From NCBI GenBank assembly GCA_020630975.1, contig JAHDID010000023.1, forward strand, positions 1 through 64,000: a stretch of DNA of 64,000 nucleotides, in the 5' to 3' direction. The position numbers were made by a program, and so were the translations under genes. The stretch is from Verrucomicrobiota bacterium (GTDB lineage Bacteria; Verrucomicrobiota; Verrucomicrobiia; Verrucomicrobiales; DEV007). Below are positions 34,410 through 43,548 of the stretch, one piece after another (position 1 is the first letter of the stretch; each line of letters starts with the position of its first letter). Below the pieces are notes generated by a model. That model searched no databases, was not told the DNA's origin, and worked only from the letters and a program-made list of their open reading frames with translations.

Positions 34410-36197
34410 ATGAGCCACCAATCACCTAGATCAGAAGTCAGACTTCAAGGGATAGGTGTGTCTCCAGGTATCAGTTACGGCCTCGCAGATTACTTCGGCC
34501 CTGCTCTCGTCGAGCCTGAGCAGCTCTCTATCGAAAGCTCAGAGATCGAGTCGGAAAAGACCCGGCTAAATGTCGCGATCACCGCCACGCGCGAGCAGAT
34601 CACGGCTCTGCAGGAGGAGATCGAGCAATCGTCTGGTAGCGAGCACTCCAGTATCTTTGATGCGCATCTACTGATCCTAGAGGACAGCACCGTACTGGAT
34701 GAGATCCTACGGAAAGTCGAAAACGAGCTCTGCACGATCGACTGGGCCTATCACGAAGTGATGTCGCAGTACACCGAGTCGCTGCGAAAGATATCCGATG
34801 CCTACCTCCGAGAGCGTGCCGTCGATATCGAAGATGTCGCCCAGCGCGTGCTGAAAAACCTCGCCTGGCCGGGTGGCGATTGGCTGAAGCCCACTCTTTC
34901 CGAAAATGCAGCAATCGTGCTGGCTCACGATCTCACGCCCTCCGATACCATCGGATTCGACCGTGAAAAGGTGAAAGGCTTTGCCACCGAGGCCGGTAGT
35001 CCCACATCGCACACGGCGATCATGGCCCACTCGCTGAATATCCCGGCAGTAGTCGCTCTGCACGCTTTCAAATCGAGCTGTCAGCCAGGCGATATGGTGT
35101 TAGTCGATGGCTACAAAGGCCTACTGATCATCAATCCCTCAGAGTCCACTCTAAGCGAGTACGAGGCAGTAATCGAGCGCGAGGATCAGCTGGCAGCAGA
35201 CCTCAAGCCGCTGGCCGAAGAGGAAACTTTCACCGCAGATGGACGCCAGATCACGCTATCGGCCAACATTGAGTTTCTCGAAGAGCTAGAGCTAGTGTCC
35301 TCTCAAGGCGCCGAAGGTGTCGGCCTCTACCGGACCGAGTTTTTCTACCTGAAAGACTCCACCCTCCAGTCCGAAGACCACCAGACCGAGAACTACGCAG
35401 CCATCGCCAAAGCCTGCGGCAGCTACGGAGTGATCATCCGGACGCTGGACCTCGGTGGAGACAAGCTGCATCCCGATCTCTTTGAAGAACCCCAGCCAAA
35501 CCCATTCCTGGGCTGGAGAGGGATACGCGTGAGCCTGGATCGCCCCGAAGATTTCAAAGTACAGCTCAGAGCCATCCTCCGCGCGAGTGCTCATGGCAAA
35601 ACTAGGCTGATGTATCCATTCATTTCCAATCTCGATGAGGTGCTCCAGGCCAATGCACTCCTCGAAGAGGCGAAAGACGAGCTGAGGGCGAAAGGCATCC
35701 CATTCGATGAATCGATCGAGCGAGGCGCGATGATCGAAATCCCGAGCGCGGTGATGATCGCCGATCACATCGCTCGCGAGGTGGAGTTTCTCTCGATCGG
35801 CACCAACGATCTCGTGCAATACACCACTGCCGTGGACCGGATCAATGATCGTGTGGCCAACCTGTATCGCCCGGCACACCCTGCGGTGGTCGAGATGATC
35901 CGCCTGACCGTAGAGGCGGCGCACCGCAACGGCATCTGGTGTGGTATCTGTGGCGAGGTCGGTAGCGACCTAAATCTGACCCCTCTTTGGATCGGCATGG
36001 GGGTCGATGAGCTATCCGTCGGCCCAGCGCAGGTGCTCAAGCTCAGGCGCGCGATCTCACGCCTATCTTCCGATGAGTGCGAACTACTGCTCGAAGAGGC
36101 CAGCCGCAAAGGTCGAGCCAGTGAAATCCTGGAAATATCCCGCGATTTAGCTGGAAAATATTACCCAGAGCTTTTATCATCCTCTCCCGTCGGCTAA
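34410..36197 (+). CDS. ptsI: Phosphoenolpyruvate--protein phosphotransferase (PTS Enzyme I)
   Basis: A 595-residue Enzyme I. The ATG at 34410 (MSHQSPRSEVRLQGIGVSPGI) is chosen over an upstream TTG because GIGVSPGI is the usual N-terminal start. The phosphohistidine is His201 in GSPTSHTAIMA, a variation on the typical GGxTSHxAIxAR. The PEP-binding C-terminal barrel has GLYRTEFFY (about 308), LDLGGDK (about 350), GWRGIR (about 371) and CGEVGSD near 516. It begins the PTS phosphorelay by transferring phosphate to HPr. No ptsH or EII gene is adjacent. Confidence 0.95.
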   Translation: MSHQSPRSEVRLQGIGVSPGISYGLADYFGPALVEPEQLSIESSEIESEKTRLNVAITATREQITALQEEIEQSSGSEHSSIFDAHLLILEDSTVLDEILRKVENELCTIDWAYHEVMSQYTESLRKISDAYLRERAVDIEDVAQRVLKNLAWPGGDWLKPTLSENAAIVLAHDLTPSDTIGFDREKVKGFATEAGSPTSHTAIMAHSLNIPAVVALHAFKSSCQPGDMVLVDGYKGLLIINPSESTLSEYEAVIEREDQLAADLKPLAEEETFTADGRQITLSANIEFLEELELVSSQGAEGVGLYRTEFFYLKDSTLQSEDHQTENYAAIAKACGSYGVIIRTLDLGGDKLHPDLFEEPQPNPFLGWRGIRVSLDRPEDFKVQLRAILRASAHGKTRLMYPFISNLDEVLQANALLEEAKDELRAKGIPFDESIERGAMIEIPSAVMIADHIAREVEFLSIGTNDLVQYTTAVDRINDRVANLYRPAHPAVVEMIRLTVEAAHRNGIWCGICGEVGSDLNLTPLWIGMGVDELSVGPAQVLKLRRAISRLSSDECELLLEEASRKGRASEILEISRDLAGKYYPELLSSSPVG

Positions 36198-36255
36198 TGC
36201 TGCCGTGCATACCACCTCACAATATTTAACAAATCCGTAGTAATTTATTTAAGGA

Positions 36256-37533
36256 ATGTTAACAATAGGTATGGGTCTAACAGGTCTAGCAGTGGCATCG
36301 AGGTGTGCCAGGCCTGAATTGCGAGCAACTTTCATTGCTCTCGTTCTGGTATTTTTTATCGCTCAGGAGTGTCCTGCGCCTGATTTGAAGGTACCTAGTT
36401 TCCCACAATTCTTCAAAAACCGGGCCAACGACAGTCTACAGGAAGTCGGCCGTGCGCCTACTGGACCCGGCGGTATGTGCCAACTGCCGAATGGCGAGTA
36501 TATCATCTCCTGTCACCAGTTTTTCGGCCACCAGTTCCGCGTGATGCGTAAGTCCCGCCAAAGCAGCTGGCAGCCATTCCCCAATCTGGAGATGAACACA
36601 CCGGATAGCGGCTCCCGCATCGAGCTGGACTCGGTACTCGGCGTCGTCAACGATGGCTACACGGTCTGGATGCTCGACAATGGTCGACGTACCGGCAAAA
36701 GCCCCAAGCTAGTCGCCTGGGATGCGAAGAAAGACGTGCTGCAGCGCATCATTCATCTGGAAGATGCGGTGACAGAGACCTCGATCCTAAAAAATCTAGT
36801 GCTCGACCCCGACGATCCCTTTATCTACATCTCAGACCCAGCCGATGGCATCGACTCTGCTATCATCGTGGCCGATCTGAACACTGGCCTGTCTCACCGC
36901 ATCCTGCAGGGCCATATATCGGTGCGAAGAGATCCTTCAGTAAACATCGTGCTCGATGGCAAGCCAGTGGAGGCCCGACGTGCCGATGGCCAAGTAGCAA
37001 CTCCACTCTCAGGTGTGAGCCCCTTTGCACTCGATCGCAAGGGAGAGTGGCTCTACTACGGCCCACGCAATAGCAAGACACTGTATCGTATCGAGACCAG
37101 CCTACTGAAAGACGCTAGCATCGCCGCTACGCAGCTAAACGTGGCCGTGCAGGGCTTTTGCCCCAAACCGGTGTGCGACAGCATCATCATCGATGCCAAA
37201 GACCGCATCTACTTCTCCGATATCGGCAACGGTGCCGTCACCTACGTCTCTCCAGAGGACGAGTATACCTCCTCGCACCCACTGGTATCCGATCCCCGTA
37301 TCGTCTGGCCCGGGGGGCTGACCTTTGGCACCGATGGCCAGCTGCACTTTTTCTGCAATCAGCTCAACCGAGCGCCGATTTTCAATGGTGGTAAGAATCA
37401 GACCAGCTCTCCCTACTACCTATTCAAGATCAAACCCATGCCGAGCACTAAGCTCTTTAAAAAGCTACCCGATCTACCGCGCCCCAAGATCCCTGGTAAC
37501 TTCCCATCACCACTCAAAGGTGGAGGAGAGTGA
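36256..37533 (+). CDS. Exported yellow/MRJP-like (L-dopachrome tautomerase-related) protein
   Basis: A 425-residue protein. The start at 36256 has AAGGA directly touching the ATG. A second Met, 15 bp downstream, would give better spacing to that AAGGA and a shorter signal sequence. The N-terminal hydrophobic segment (about 24-41, RATFIALVLVFFIAQ) is a signal peptide or anchor. The rest is a six-bladed propeller of the major-royal-jelly/yellow family: DSVLGVVNDGYTVWMLDNG, LVLDPDDPFIYISDP, SGVSPFALDRKGEWLYYGP and RIYFSDIGNGAVT. Family members outside insects are of unknown function, often annotated as SMP-30-like or dopachrome-related. Confidence 0.78.
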   Translation: MLTIGMGLTGLAVASRCARPELRATFIALVLVFFIAQECPAPDLKVPSFPQFFKNRANDSLQEVGRAPTGPGGMCQLPNGEYIISCHQFFGHQFRVMRKSRQSSWQPFPNLEMNTPDSGSRIELDSVLGVVNDGYTVWMLDNGRRTGKSPKLVAWDAKKDVLQRIIHLEDAVTETSILKNLVLDPDDPFIYISDPADGIDSAIIVADLNTGLSHRILQGHISVRRDPSVNIVLDGKPVEARRADGQVATPLSGVSPFALDRKGEWLYYGPRNSKTLYRIETSLLKDASIAATQLNVAVQGFCPKPVCDSIIIDAKDRIYFSDIGNGAVTYVSPEDEYTSSHPLVSDPRIVWPGGLTFGTDGQLHFFCNQLNRAPIFNGGKNQTSSPYYLFKIKPMPSTKLFKKLPDLPRPKIPGNFPSPLKGGGE

Positions 37534-37554
37534 TCGATCGATAGACTGACGAAT

Positions 37555-38415
37555 ATGGCCACAGTCCTCGATACCCTGCAAAAGGGCACTACCTTTTTGG
37601 AAAAGCGCGGCATCGAAGACGCACGGCTCAATATGCAGCACCTCATAGCTCACGTGCTCAAATGCGACCGGATGCAGGTGTATGTGGACTTCGACCGGGA
37701 GCTCTCTGATACAGAGATCGGCACCCTGAGAGATCTGACCATGCGCCGCTCTAAGGGCGAGCCCCTGCAACACCTCTTGGGCACTGTCGAGTTTTGCGGA
37801 CTGGAGTTCAAAACCGACAGCCGAGCTCTCGTGCCCCGTCCCGAGACCGAGGAGCTAGCCGACCGCTGTCGTCGCCTGCCCCTGCCATCATCACCTGTGA
37901 GACTACTCGACGTCGGCTGCGGCAGCGGCGTACTAGGCCTGACACTGGCTCATCACTTTTTCACTCGCGACGGTAGCGTCGAGGCCCATTTGGTGGATAT
38001 CTCGCCCGACGCCCTAGAGCTAGCCAAAGAAAACCTCACTACGATCTTTCCCGATGGGGTGACAGGCGTCACCATTCAGTCTAGCGATCTCTTTGCAGAG
38101 GTGGATGGGGAGTTTGACCTGATCGTCGCCAACCTGCCCTACATCCCCGAGTCTGAGCGCACCCTACTGAGTCAGGAGGTCCAGCACGACCCAGACCTAG
38201 CACTCTACTCAGGCGAGGATGGACTGGATGCGATTCGCCGCTTTTTCGAGCAAGTCACACCCCATCTCAAAATCGGAGGCAAAGTGGCAATCGAGTACGG
38301 TATCGATCAGGAAGAAGCGATCAAAACCATGGCAGAAGACGCTAGTTTAGAAAAAATTAGCATTGTGAGTGACCTTTCACAGATAAATCGATTTCTGTTC
38401 GCGGAGAGAATCTGA
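37555..38415 (+). CDS. prmC: Protein-(glutamine-N5) methyltransferase, release factor-specific
   Basis: A 286-residue SAM-dependent methyltransferase that methylates the GGQ glutamine of release factors. The N-terminal helical domain (1-80) includes GEPLQHLLGTVEFCGLEF, followed by LVPRPETEEL, both HemK/PrmC hallmarks. The SAM site is LLDVGCGSGVLGL near 120. The catalytic motif is NLPYI near 193, where most PrmC have NPPY. It precedes murA by 31 bp, on the same strand. prfA is not adjacent, unlike the common prfA-prmC layout. Confidence 0.92.
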   Translation: MATVLDTLQKGTTFLEKRGIEDARLNMQHLIAHVLKCDRMQVYVDFDRELSDTEIGTLRDLTMRRSKGEPLQHLLGTVEFCGLEFKTDSRALVPRPETEELADRCRRLPLPSSPVRLLDVGCGSGVLGLTLAHHFFTRDGSVEAHLVDISPDALELAKENLTTIFPDGVTGVTIQSSDLFAEVDGEFDLIVANLPYIPESERTLLSQEVQHDPDLALYSGEDGLDAIRRFFEQVTPHLKIGGKVAIEYGIDQEEAIKTMAEDASLEKISIVSDLSQINRFLFAERI

Positions 38416-38446
38416 AGTAAATTACGACTGGAGCTATTATAAATAT

Positions 38447-39745
38447 ATGGAGAATCTAAGAGTTTTCGGAGGCAAACCCCTAAACGGAACCGTCATCCCA
38501 GCCGGCAACAAGAATGCCGCACTGCCCATCCTGAGTGCGACACTGCTCACTAGCGAGCCGGTGACTCTACACAATCTGCCGGACATCACCGATGTGCAGC
38601 GTTTCCTCAAAATGTTTGAGGCATTTGGCAGTGAGGTCAGCTACGACACTGAGACTCAGGTCGGCTATATCCACCACAAAGACCTGACATCTGTCGACCC
38701 TGAGCTCATCCCAGCTCAAATGCGCTCGTCGATCCTGCTTTTCTCCGCCCTCACCGCACGAGTCGGCACCGCCCAATTTCACTCCAATACCAAAGGCTGC
38801 GCCCTAGGTATGCGAGAAGTCGATCCACACATCTATGCGCTGCGCAGCCTCGGCTACGGCTGCGAGGTGCTGCCAGAGGGTTTCACCTTCACCAAGCCAA
38901 ACGGCAACCGTGAGTCCGAGGTCATCCACTGGCTCGACTACGCTTCCGTCACTGCTACGGAAAACTTCGTGATGGGTGCGGTGATCGGCAATGGCACAGC
39001 GACACTGCACAATGCGGCCTGTGAGCCTCACGTGCAGGATCTGTGTCAGTTCCTCAAGACCATGGGTGCCAACATCCGCGGTATCGGTACCAACCGCATC
39101 ATCATCCAGGGAGTCGACCAGCTAGCCGGCTGTGAGCACCGAATCATCGACGATCACCACGAGATCGCCTCATTCCTCGCGATCGGTGCAATGACCGCCG
39201 GTACGATCTCGGTAGAGCACACTATCGACGAGCACATGGGTATGATTTATCGCCAGTTCGAGCGCATGGGCATCGAGATCCATCGCGACGCAAAGGGTGC
39301 CAGTGTCAGTGGTAAAGAGTTTTACGATATCGCTCCGAGCATCACACCCAACGCCTATCCGAAGATCGAGGCTGCTCCATGGCCATACCTACCTGCCGAT
39401 CTGTTGCCTCCATTCATCGCTCTCGGTGTGGCCTGTCGCGGCGACCTGCTTTTCTGGAACAAGATCTACGAGGGGGCCCTACACTGGATCCCCGAGCTGA
39501 CCAAGTTTGGCGCATTCGCCCACGTCACCGACCCACACTCCGTGATCATCAAAGGCGGCCTGCCACTGCGCGCCGCTCAGTCGATCGAGTGCCCATACAT
39601 CATCCGCGCCTGTATCGCCCTACTCATGGTCGCTCTACGCGTGGATGGCGAGTCCGTGCTGCACAACGCGGCACCGATCCAGCGCGCGCATCCGAACTTC
39701 GCCGAGAAGCTCCGCTCCCTAGGCTGCGAGGTGTCTTGGGAATAA
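38447..39745 (+). CDS. murA: UDP-N-acetylglucosamine 1-carboxyvinyltransferase
   Basis: A 432-residue enolpyruvyl transferase for the first committed step of peptidoglycan synthesis. PAGNKNAALPILSATLL near residues 18-34 binds substrate. The catalytic loop Cys is Cys118 (TKGCALGMREVD), so the fosfomycin target cysteine is retained. The C-terminal half of the pseudo-symmetric fold includes IHRDAKG and PYIIRACIALLMVAL. It probably shares a transcript with prmC. The stop is followed by a long structured region leading into the hisN-like gene. Confidence 0.95.
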   Translation: MENLRVFGGKPLNGTVIPAGNKNAALPILSATLLTSEPVTLHNLPDITDVQRFLKMFEAFGSEVSYDTETQVGYIHHKDLTSVDPELIPAQMRSSILLFSALTARVGTAQFHSNTKGCALGMREVDPHIYALRSLGYGCEVLPEGFTFTKPNGNRESEVIHWLDYASVTATENFVMGAVIGNGTATLHNAACEPHVQDLCQFLKTMGANIRGIGTNRIIIQGVDQLAGCEHRIIDDHHEIASFLAIGAMTAGTISVEHTIDEHMGMIYRQFERMGIEIHRDAKGASVSGKEFYDIAPSITPNAYPKIEAAPWPYLPADLLPPFIALGVACRGDLLFWNKIYEGALHWIPELTKFGAFAHVTDPHSVIIKGGLPLRAAQSIECPYIIRACIALLMVALRVDGESVLHNAAPIQRAHPNFAEKLRSLGCEVSWE

Positions 39746-39747
39746 GA

Positions 39748-39838
39748 AGAAAGTCCGTATCAGGCTTTTGCTGAAAAGCGCTTGAGCCACCTGTGCTCAG
39801 GCGCTAAAAGCCTACATGGCAGAGCTATCGGACTTTCT
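39748..39838 (+). promoter_or_regulatory. Three nested inverted repeats spanning the hisN-like start codon
   Basis: Three concentric stems are perfect or nearly so: AGAAAGTCCG (39748-39757) with CGGACTTTCT (39829-39838); AGGCTTTT (39762-39769) with AAAAGCCT (39806-39813); AGCGCTTGAGC (39777-39787) with GCTCAGGCGCT (39795-39805, one G-U). The ATG at 39816 lies in the internal loop between the outer and middle helices, and the outer helix uses codons 5-8. No Shine-Dalgarno is visible. The structure could control translation of the phosphatase. Confidence 0.65.
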
Positions 39839-40601
39839 ATCTTTCGCGGAGACTACCGCTCGTGAGGCTGGCGAACTGACGCTGGAATATTTCCAGACAG
39901 ATGCGGCCAAGCCCGAATTCAAGGGCGACGACACGCCAGTGACCATCGCCGACAAAAAGGCCGAATCACTGATTCGCGAGCGAATCCAAGCCGCCTACCC
40001 AGACCACGATATCGTAGGCGAGGAGTATGGCGAGAGCGACTCTGGAGGAGAGTCCAGCCGCTACCGCTGGATCATCGATCCCATCGATGGCACCAAATCT
40101 TTCATGCGTGGCGTGCCTCTCTACGCGGTGCTGATCGCGCTGGAGATCGATGGCAAAGTCGAAGTGGGCTGTGCCTACTTTCCAGGTCTCTCAGAGATCG
40201 TGTCGGGCGCTACTGGCATCGGTGCATTCTGGAATGGCAAACCCTGCAAAGTGTCCGACGAAAGCCAGCTAGATCGCGCCGTGTGCGCCCACATCGATAC
40301 CGCCTACATCGACCGCGCAGACCGCGCCGAGGAGTGGAAGCGCCTACAGCAGGCCGTCTACTACAATGCAGGCTGGTGCGATGCCTACGGCTACCTGCTA
40401 GTGGCGACAGGCCGTGTCGAGATGATGCTGGACCCTGTGATGGCCGTCTGGGACTGCGGTCCTTTCCCACCCATCATCAAAGAAGCCGGCGGCTACTTCG
40501 GCGACTGGGCAGGCAACGAAGGTGTGATCGACGCCGGCGAAGCTCTCGCCACCAATGCGCACCTCAGAGACGAAGTGGTGAAAACTCTCGCTGGAGAGTG
40601 A
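39816..40601 (+). CDS. Inositol monophosphatase-family phosphatase, histidinol-phosphatase-like
   Basis: A 261-residue Mg2+/Li+-dependent phosphatase. The metal site is complete: GEEYG (Glu, about 68), IDPIDGTKSF (Asp-x-x-Asp, about 88-97), and WDCGPFPPIIKEAGG (Asp, about 212). The opening FAETTAREAGELTLEYF and the WDCGPFPPI block are most like HisN-type histidinol-phosphatases, although SuhB and CysQ share the fold. It would dephosphorylate histidinol phosphate or inositol phosphate in the cytosol. Its start codon sits inside a strong nested inverted repeat. The stop codon overlaps the first base of intergenic repeat copy 4. Confidence 0.87.
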   Translation: MAELSDFLSFAETTAREAGELTLEYFQTDAAKPEFKGDDTPVTIADKKAESLIRERIQAAYPDHDIVGEEYGESDSGGESSRYRWIIDPIDGTKSFMRGVPLYAVLIALEIDGKVEVGCAYFPGLSEIVSGATGIGAFWNGKPCKVSDESQLDRAVCAHIDTAYIDRADRAEEWKRLQQAVYYNAGWCDAYGYLLVATGRVEMMLDPVMAVWDCGPFPPIIKEAGGYFGDWAGNEGVIDAGEALATNAHLRDEVVKTLAGE

Positions 40602-40661
40602 TTGTACCCTATTCACTGAAAATTGTACCCTATTGAATTTCGTCTGAACCCTATTGAAAAT
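40601..40661 (+). repeat. 21-bp-period tandem intergenic repeat, copy 4 (two units plus a degenerate third)
   Basis: A variant ATTGTACCCTATTCACTG unit (40601) is followed by a canonical ATTGTACCCTATTGAATTT (40622) and a degenerate third unit that keeps ACCCTATTGAA (40648-40658). The repeat starts on the last base of the hisN-like stop codon. On the minus strand it supplies the last codons of the next gene. Confidence 0.92.
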
Positions 40662-41125
40662 AGGCGTCTCAGAGTCACATAGGCAGCGATCAGAATCAGG
40701 GGGACTTCGATCAGGAAAGTCCAGTGCAAGATGGCGGACACTAGGAAGTGCCCGTTATCATTGGGAACGGCGAAAAGGCAAAACTTGTGATCTGAAAAAG
40801 GATAGGCCCACAGGATTCCACCGACATGAGTGTCCATGATCAGATGGGCCAAAATTGCAGCCCCAAAGACCAATAAAGGGCGCAGCATGGACTTCAGTCC
40901 AGCACATGCTCCAAATGCCAAAGCGATGGCAAACAACGTGAGCCAAAATGCAGGCAGATGAGTCCAGTAGGTATGATGTGATACCTGCCGGTCACTCAGC
41001 CAGAGCCACCACGCCATGTCAAAATCCGGCAAAATGCTACCGAGGAGAAACACATTGGCCAAACCCCAATTTTCCTTCATCCGGTCGTGTCCGATCAACC
41101 CCACTGCTAAATGCCCTGCTACCAT
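40613..41125 (-). CDS. Membrane-bound metal-dependent hydrolase (YdjM/DUF457-like)
   Basis: A 170-residue polytopic protein. It has GHLAVGLIGHD at the N-terminus, LLGSILPDFDMAWWL with acidic residues, HHTYWTH and HLIMDTHVGGILWAYPF. These His/Asp clusters between four membrane helices match the YdjM/DUF457 family, called membrane-bound metal-dependent hydrolases. The last 15 or so residues (SIGFRRNSIGYNFQ) are translated from intergenic repeat copy 4, so the repeat now forms the C-terminus. The function in most species is unknown. It is convergent with the hisN-like gene; the two overlap the repeat, not each other. Confidence 0.75.
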   Translation of the reverse strand: MVAGHLAVGLIGHDRMKENWGLANVFLLGSILPDFDMAWWLWLSDRQVSHHTYWTHLPAFWLTLFAIALAFGACAGLKSMLRPLLVFGAAILAHLIMDTHVGGILWAYPFSDHKFCLFAVPNDNGHFLVSAILHWTFLIEVPLILIAAYVTLRRLFSIGFRRNSIGYNFQ

Positions 41126-41230
41126 ACCGATTAGAGACTTCGTTCCTTCCCTGCTTGCTATTGTCAGCTTTCTTCTACTTGCAACGAATCAGGCTAGCTA
41201 TCCGTAGAACCTAGCAGCGAAAACACCCCC

Positions 41231-43444
41231 TTACCCATCCACAAACTCAGAGCGATAAACCTCGCCTCGGCGATCGCGGATGATTTTGATGATCGCCCAA
41301 ACCATCAATCCGAGCGCTAGCAGGCCGATGGACAGGTAGATGTAGGTCCAGTCCATGGTGCGAGTCGTCATCGTGCCGAAGCTCAAGGAAGGCGGTGAGC
41401 TGCGACCATTCAGATCGATGGTGAAGACGCGAAACTCGTAGGTCCGAAAAGGCGCCAAGTCGGTAATCTTAGCCTTCACCAGTCGGCCCACTTTTTCATA
41501 ACTCACACTCGGATAGGGAGCCCAGACACTGTCGAGAGCTCCAGTCTCGGCATCGAGGCGCTGACCACGCACCTCGACCTCGTAGCTATCCAGCTCGGAG
41601 CCTTTTGGTGCAGTCCAGCTGAACTCTAAACTGGAGGCTGTCGCTTTGAGCAATTCAAAATCGGTAGCTGGCTTTAGACCTGGGGCTAGGTCTCGCTCGA
41701 TGAGATCCTCGGTGAACACGCCGAATGGGCTCACTTTTTTCCAATATTCCTCCCTAGAGAGCGAAGCGATCTTCTCTACTGTCGTCTGCCCAGGGCGGAT
41801 ACGATCTGGGCTCGGCACTGGCTCTCGAGATACCGGCGGCCGATCGATAGCTGGTGTAGGAGCGACTGGTGCCGATGTCGCATCGAATGCCGGAGCCGGA
41901 AAGCTAGCCCCAGAGCCAGGTGGCGTAGCGACAGGCGCCGTCGGAGCCACGGTCACGACTGGCTGCTGCTGGCCACTAGCTACAGCGCTCGTTGTATTGC
42001 TACCTCTCGATGAAAAGGTCGACATGTTGATCAGGTCTCTAGGTGCGTTGGCAGGTCGCAGGGCATTGCCGACCAGACGGATTTGCTTGGATTGGTTCTT
42101 GGTCCGCAGAGTCAAAATCTGATCCGCCGCACCGCGATCCGCTTTATCTGGGAAAAAGCCTATCGTGAGTGGCAGCTTTTCCATCGGTATCATCTGTCGG
42201 CTGAGATCGGACAGAATGCGGAAAGGTGGATTCACCTCTCCCTCGAGAGCCAGCAGTTCGCCCCCCCGATTGCGCAGCACGATGCCCTTCTCGACACTGC
42301 GCCCAGCTGTGACAGGACCGAAATTGAGAAACTCCTGACTCACCTGTCCTGGGATCTCCACTTCGAGCTCGGACTCCTGGATATTGGCGAAGACACTCGC
42401 CATCACCGAGAAGCCCTCTTTTATCTTCACCTCCAGCGCACCATCAAATGCCGCGACATCCTCTGGCTCTAGGTAGACCTTCACAGGGTTCTCCTTGCCC
42501 GGTATCAAGATAGTGTAGAGATTGGCTGCAGTATTCAGCCGCGAGCTGGTGCGCAGTAGGGCCTCATAGGGGCGCTTGGAGTGGTTCATCACCAGCACAT
42601 CCACCTCGCGGCGACCTGTTTTCGGATTGTATTTCAGCTCCCAGTCTTCTTTGACTAATGAGAATGGTTTGATGGCCTTGCCACTGAGCTGACAGCCAGA
42701 GCCAAACTGCAGAAAGTAACTAGCTTCCCCCTCGATGATCGGCTCATAAGCGATTTTCAGCTCGATCGACTGCCCAGGATTCAGCGATATCATACCATTT
42801 TTCGGCGATATCAGCTTCCATGGAGCGAATAAATCCAGCCGGTGCGTACTCGGGGCATTACCTCGGTTACTCAGCGTTATCTTCTTCTCGACCTTCTGTC
42901 CGACCATCAGCTCGCCAAAATCGACCTTTTGAGGCGATACCATGAGCAGTGCAGAGGCATCCGCTATCTTGATGTCGACTCGCATGGGATTCGAGTATTT
43001 CCCCCCAGGATAGCGAGCTGCGAAGGTGAAACTATCCATCGTAGCGGCCGAATTGGGGTCCGCACTGTAGATGACGGTGGCGGTATCGCGCCGCTCCCGA
43101 TTGTGCAGTATCAGAATTTTGCCCGCCGTCGGTCTAGTCCTGACCAAAAACTCCACGGCCATCCCCTGTACATTGGTCTGCGCGCCGATGGTGAACTTCA
43201 CCTCATGCCCCTTGATCGTATTGATCGGCCCGAACAATGGCTGAGGCTTGGGCACGCCGTAGTCTCTGACAAAGGTAATATCCGCAGCACCTGGAGGCAG
43301 CTCTCTGGAGCTGCTCGGCCCACTTGGCTCACGGTTTTTAAAAGGGTTAAGCTTACCATCAAACAGCTGGGCATGAGACAGCGATGCTGCGCTCCACCAG
43401 CAGGCGAGCATGACTAGCAATGAGACTGATCTGTGATGTGACAT
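41231..43444 (-). CDS. Large exported Ig/HYDIN-like and fibronectin III protein with a C-terminal anchor
   Basis: A 737-residue protein. The start at 43444 opens a signal peptide (MSHHRSVSLLVMLACWWSAASLSHA). Residues about 160-480 hold repeated ASH/HYDIN-type Ig domains: VDFGELMVGQKVEKKITLSNRG (about 180-205) and LNFGPVTAGRSVEKGIVLRNRG (about 385-410) are two clear starts. A Pro/Ala-rich linker follows (about 500-570). A fibronectin III domain (about 610-690, LEFSWTAPKGSELDSYEV) precedes a membrane helix (about 705-725, YIYLSIGLLALGLMVWAII) and a basic tail. It looks like a cell-surface scaffold; I do not recognise a specific family. Confidence 0.72.
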   Translation of the reverse strand: MSHHRSVSLLVMLACWWSAASLSHAQLFDGKLNPFKNREPSGPSSSRELPPGAADITFVRDYGVPKPQPLFGPINTIKGHEVKFTIGAQTNVQGMAVEFLVRTRPTAGKILILHNRERRDTATVIYSADPNSAATMDSFTFAARYPGGKYSNPMRVDIKIADASALLMVSPQKVDFGELMVGQKVEKKITLSNRGNAPSTHRLDLFAPWKLISPKNGMISLNPGQSIELKIAYEPIIEGEASYFLQFGSGCQLSGKAIKPFSLVKEDWELKYNPKTGRREVDVLVMNHSKRPYEALLRTSSRLNTAANLYTILIPGKENPVKVYLEPEDVAAFDGALEVKIKEGFSVMASVFANIQESELEVEIPGQVSQEFLNFGPVTAGRSVEKGIVLRNRGGELLALEGEVNPPFRILSDLSRQMIPMEKLPLTIGFFPDKADRGAADQILTLRTKNQSKQIRLVGNALRPANAPRDLINMSTFSSRGSNTTSAVASGQQQPVVTVAPTAPVATPPGSGASFPAPAFDATSAPVAPTPAIDRPPVSREPVPSPDRIRPGQTTVEKIASLSREEYWKKVSPFGVFTEDLIERDLAPGLKPATDFELLKATASSLEFSWTAPKGSELDSYEVEVRGQRLDAETGALDSVWAPYPSVSYEKVGRLVKAKITDLAPFRTYEFRVFTIDLNGRSSPPSLSFGTMTTRTMDWTYIYLSIGLLALGLMVWAIIKIIRDRRGEVYRSEFVDG

Positions 43445-43548
43445 TCGTGTACCCGATAGGGAGGAGGTCGAGGTGGCCCCTTCGGTCACATTTATAGCCC
43501 ATTTTTCACCTCAATTCGAGTCCGAGTTGAGGAATCGATCGTGACCGA

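Noticed and set aside
35292-35924. 210-residue minus-strand ORF
   Set aside because: Antisense shadow of ptsI; no recognisable domain or start.
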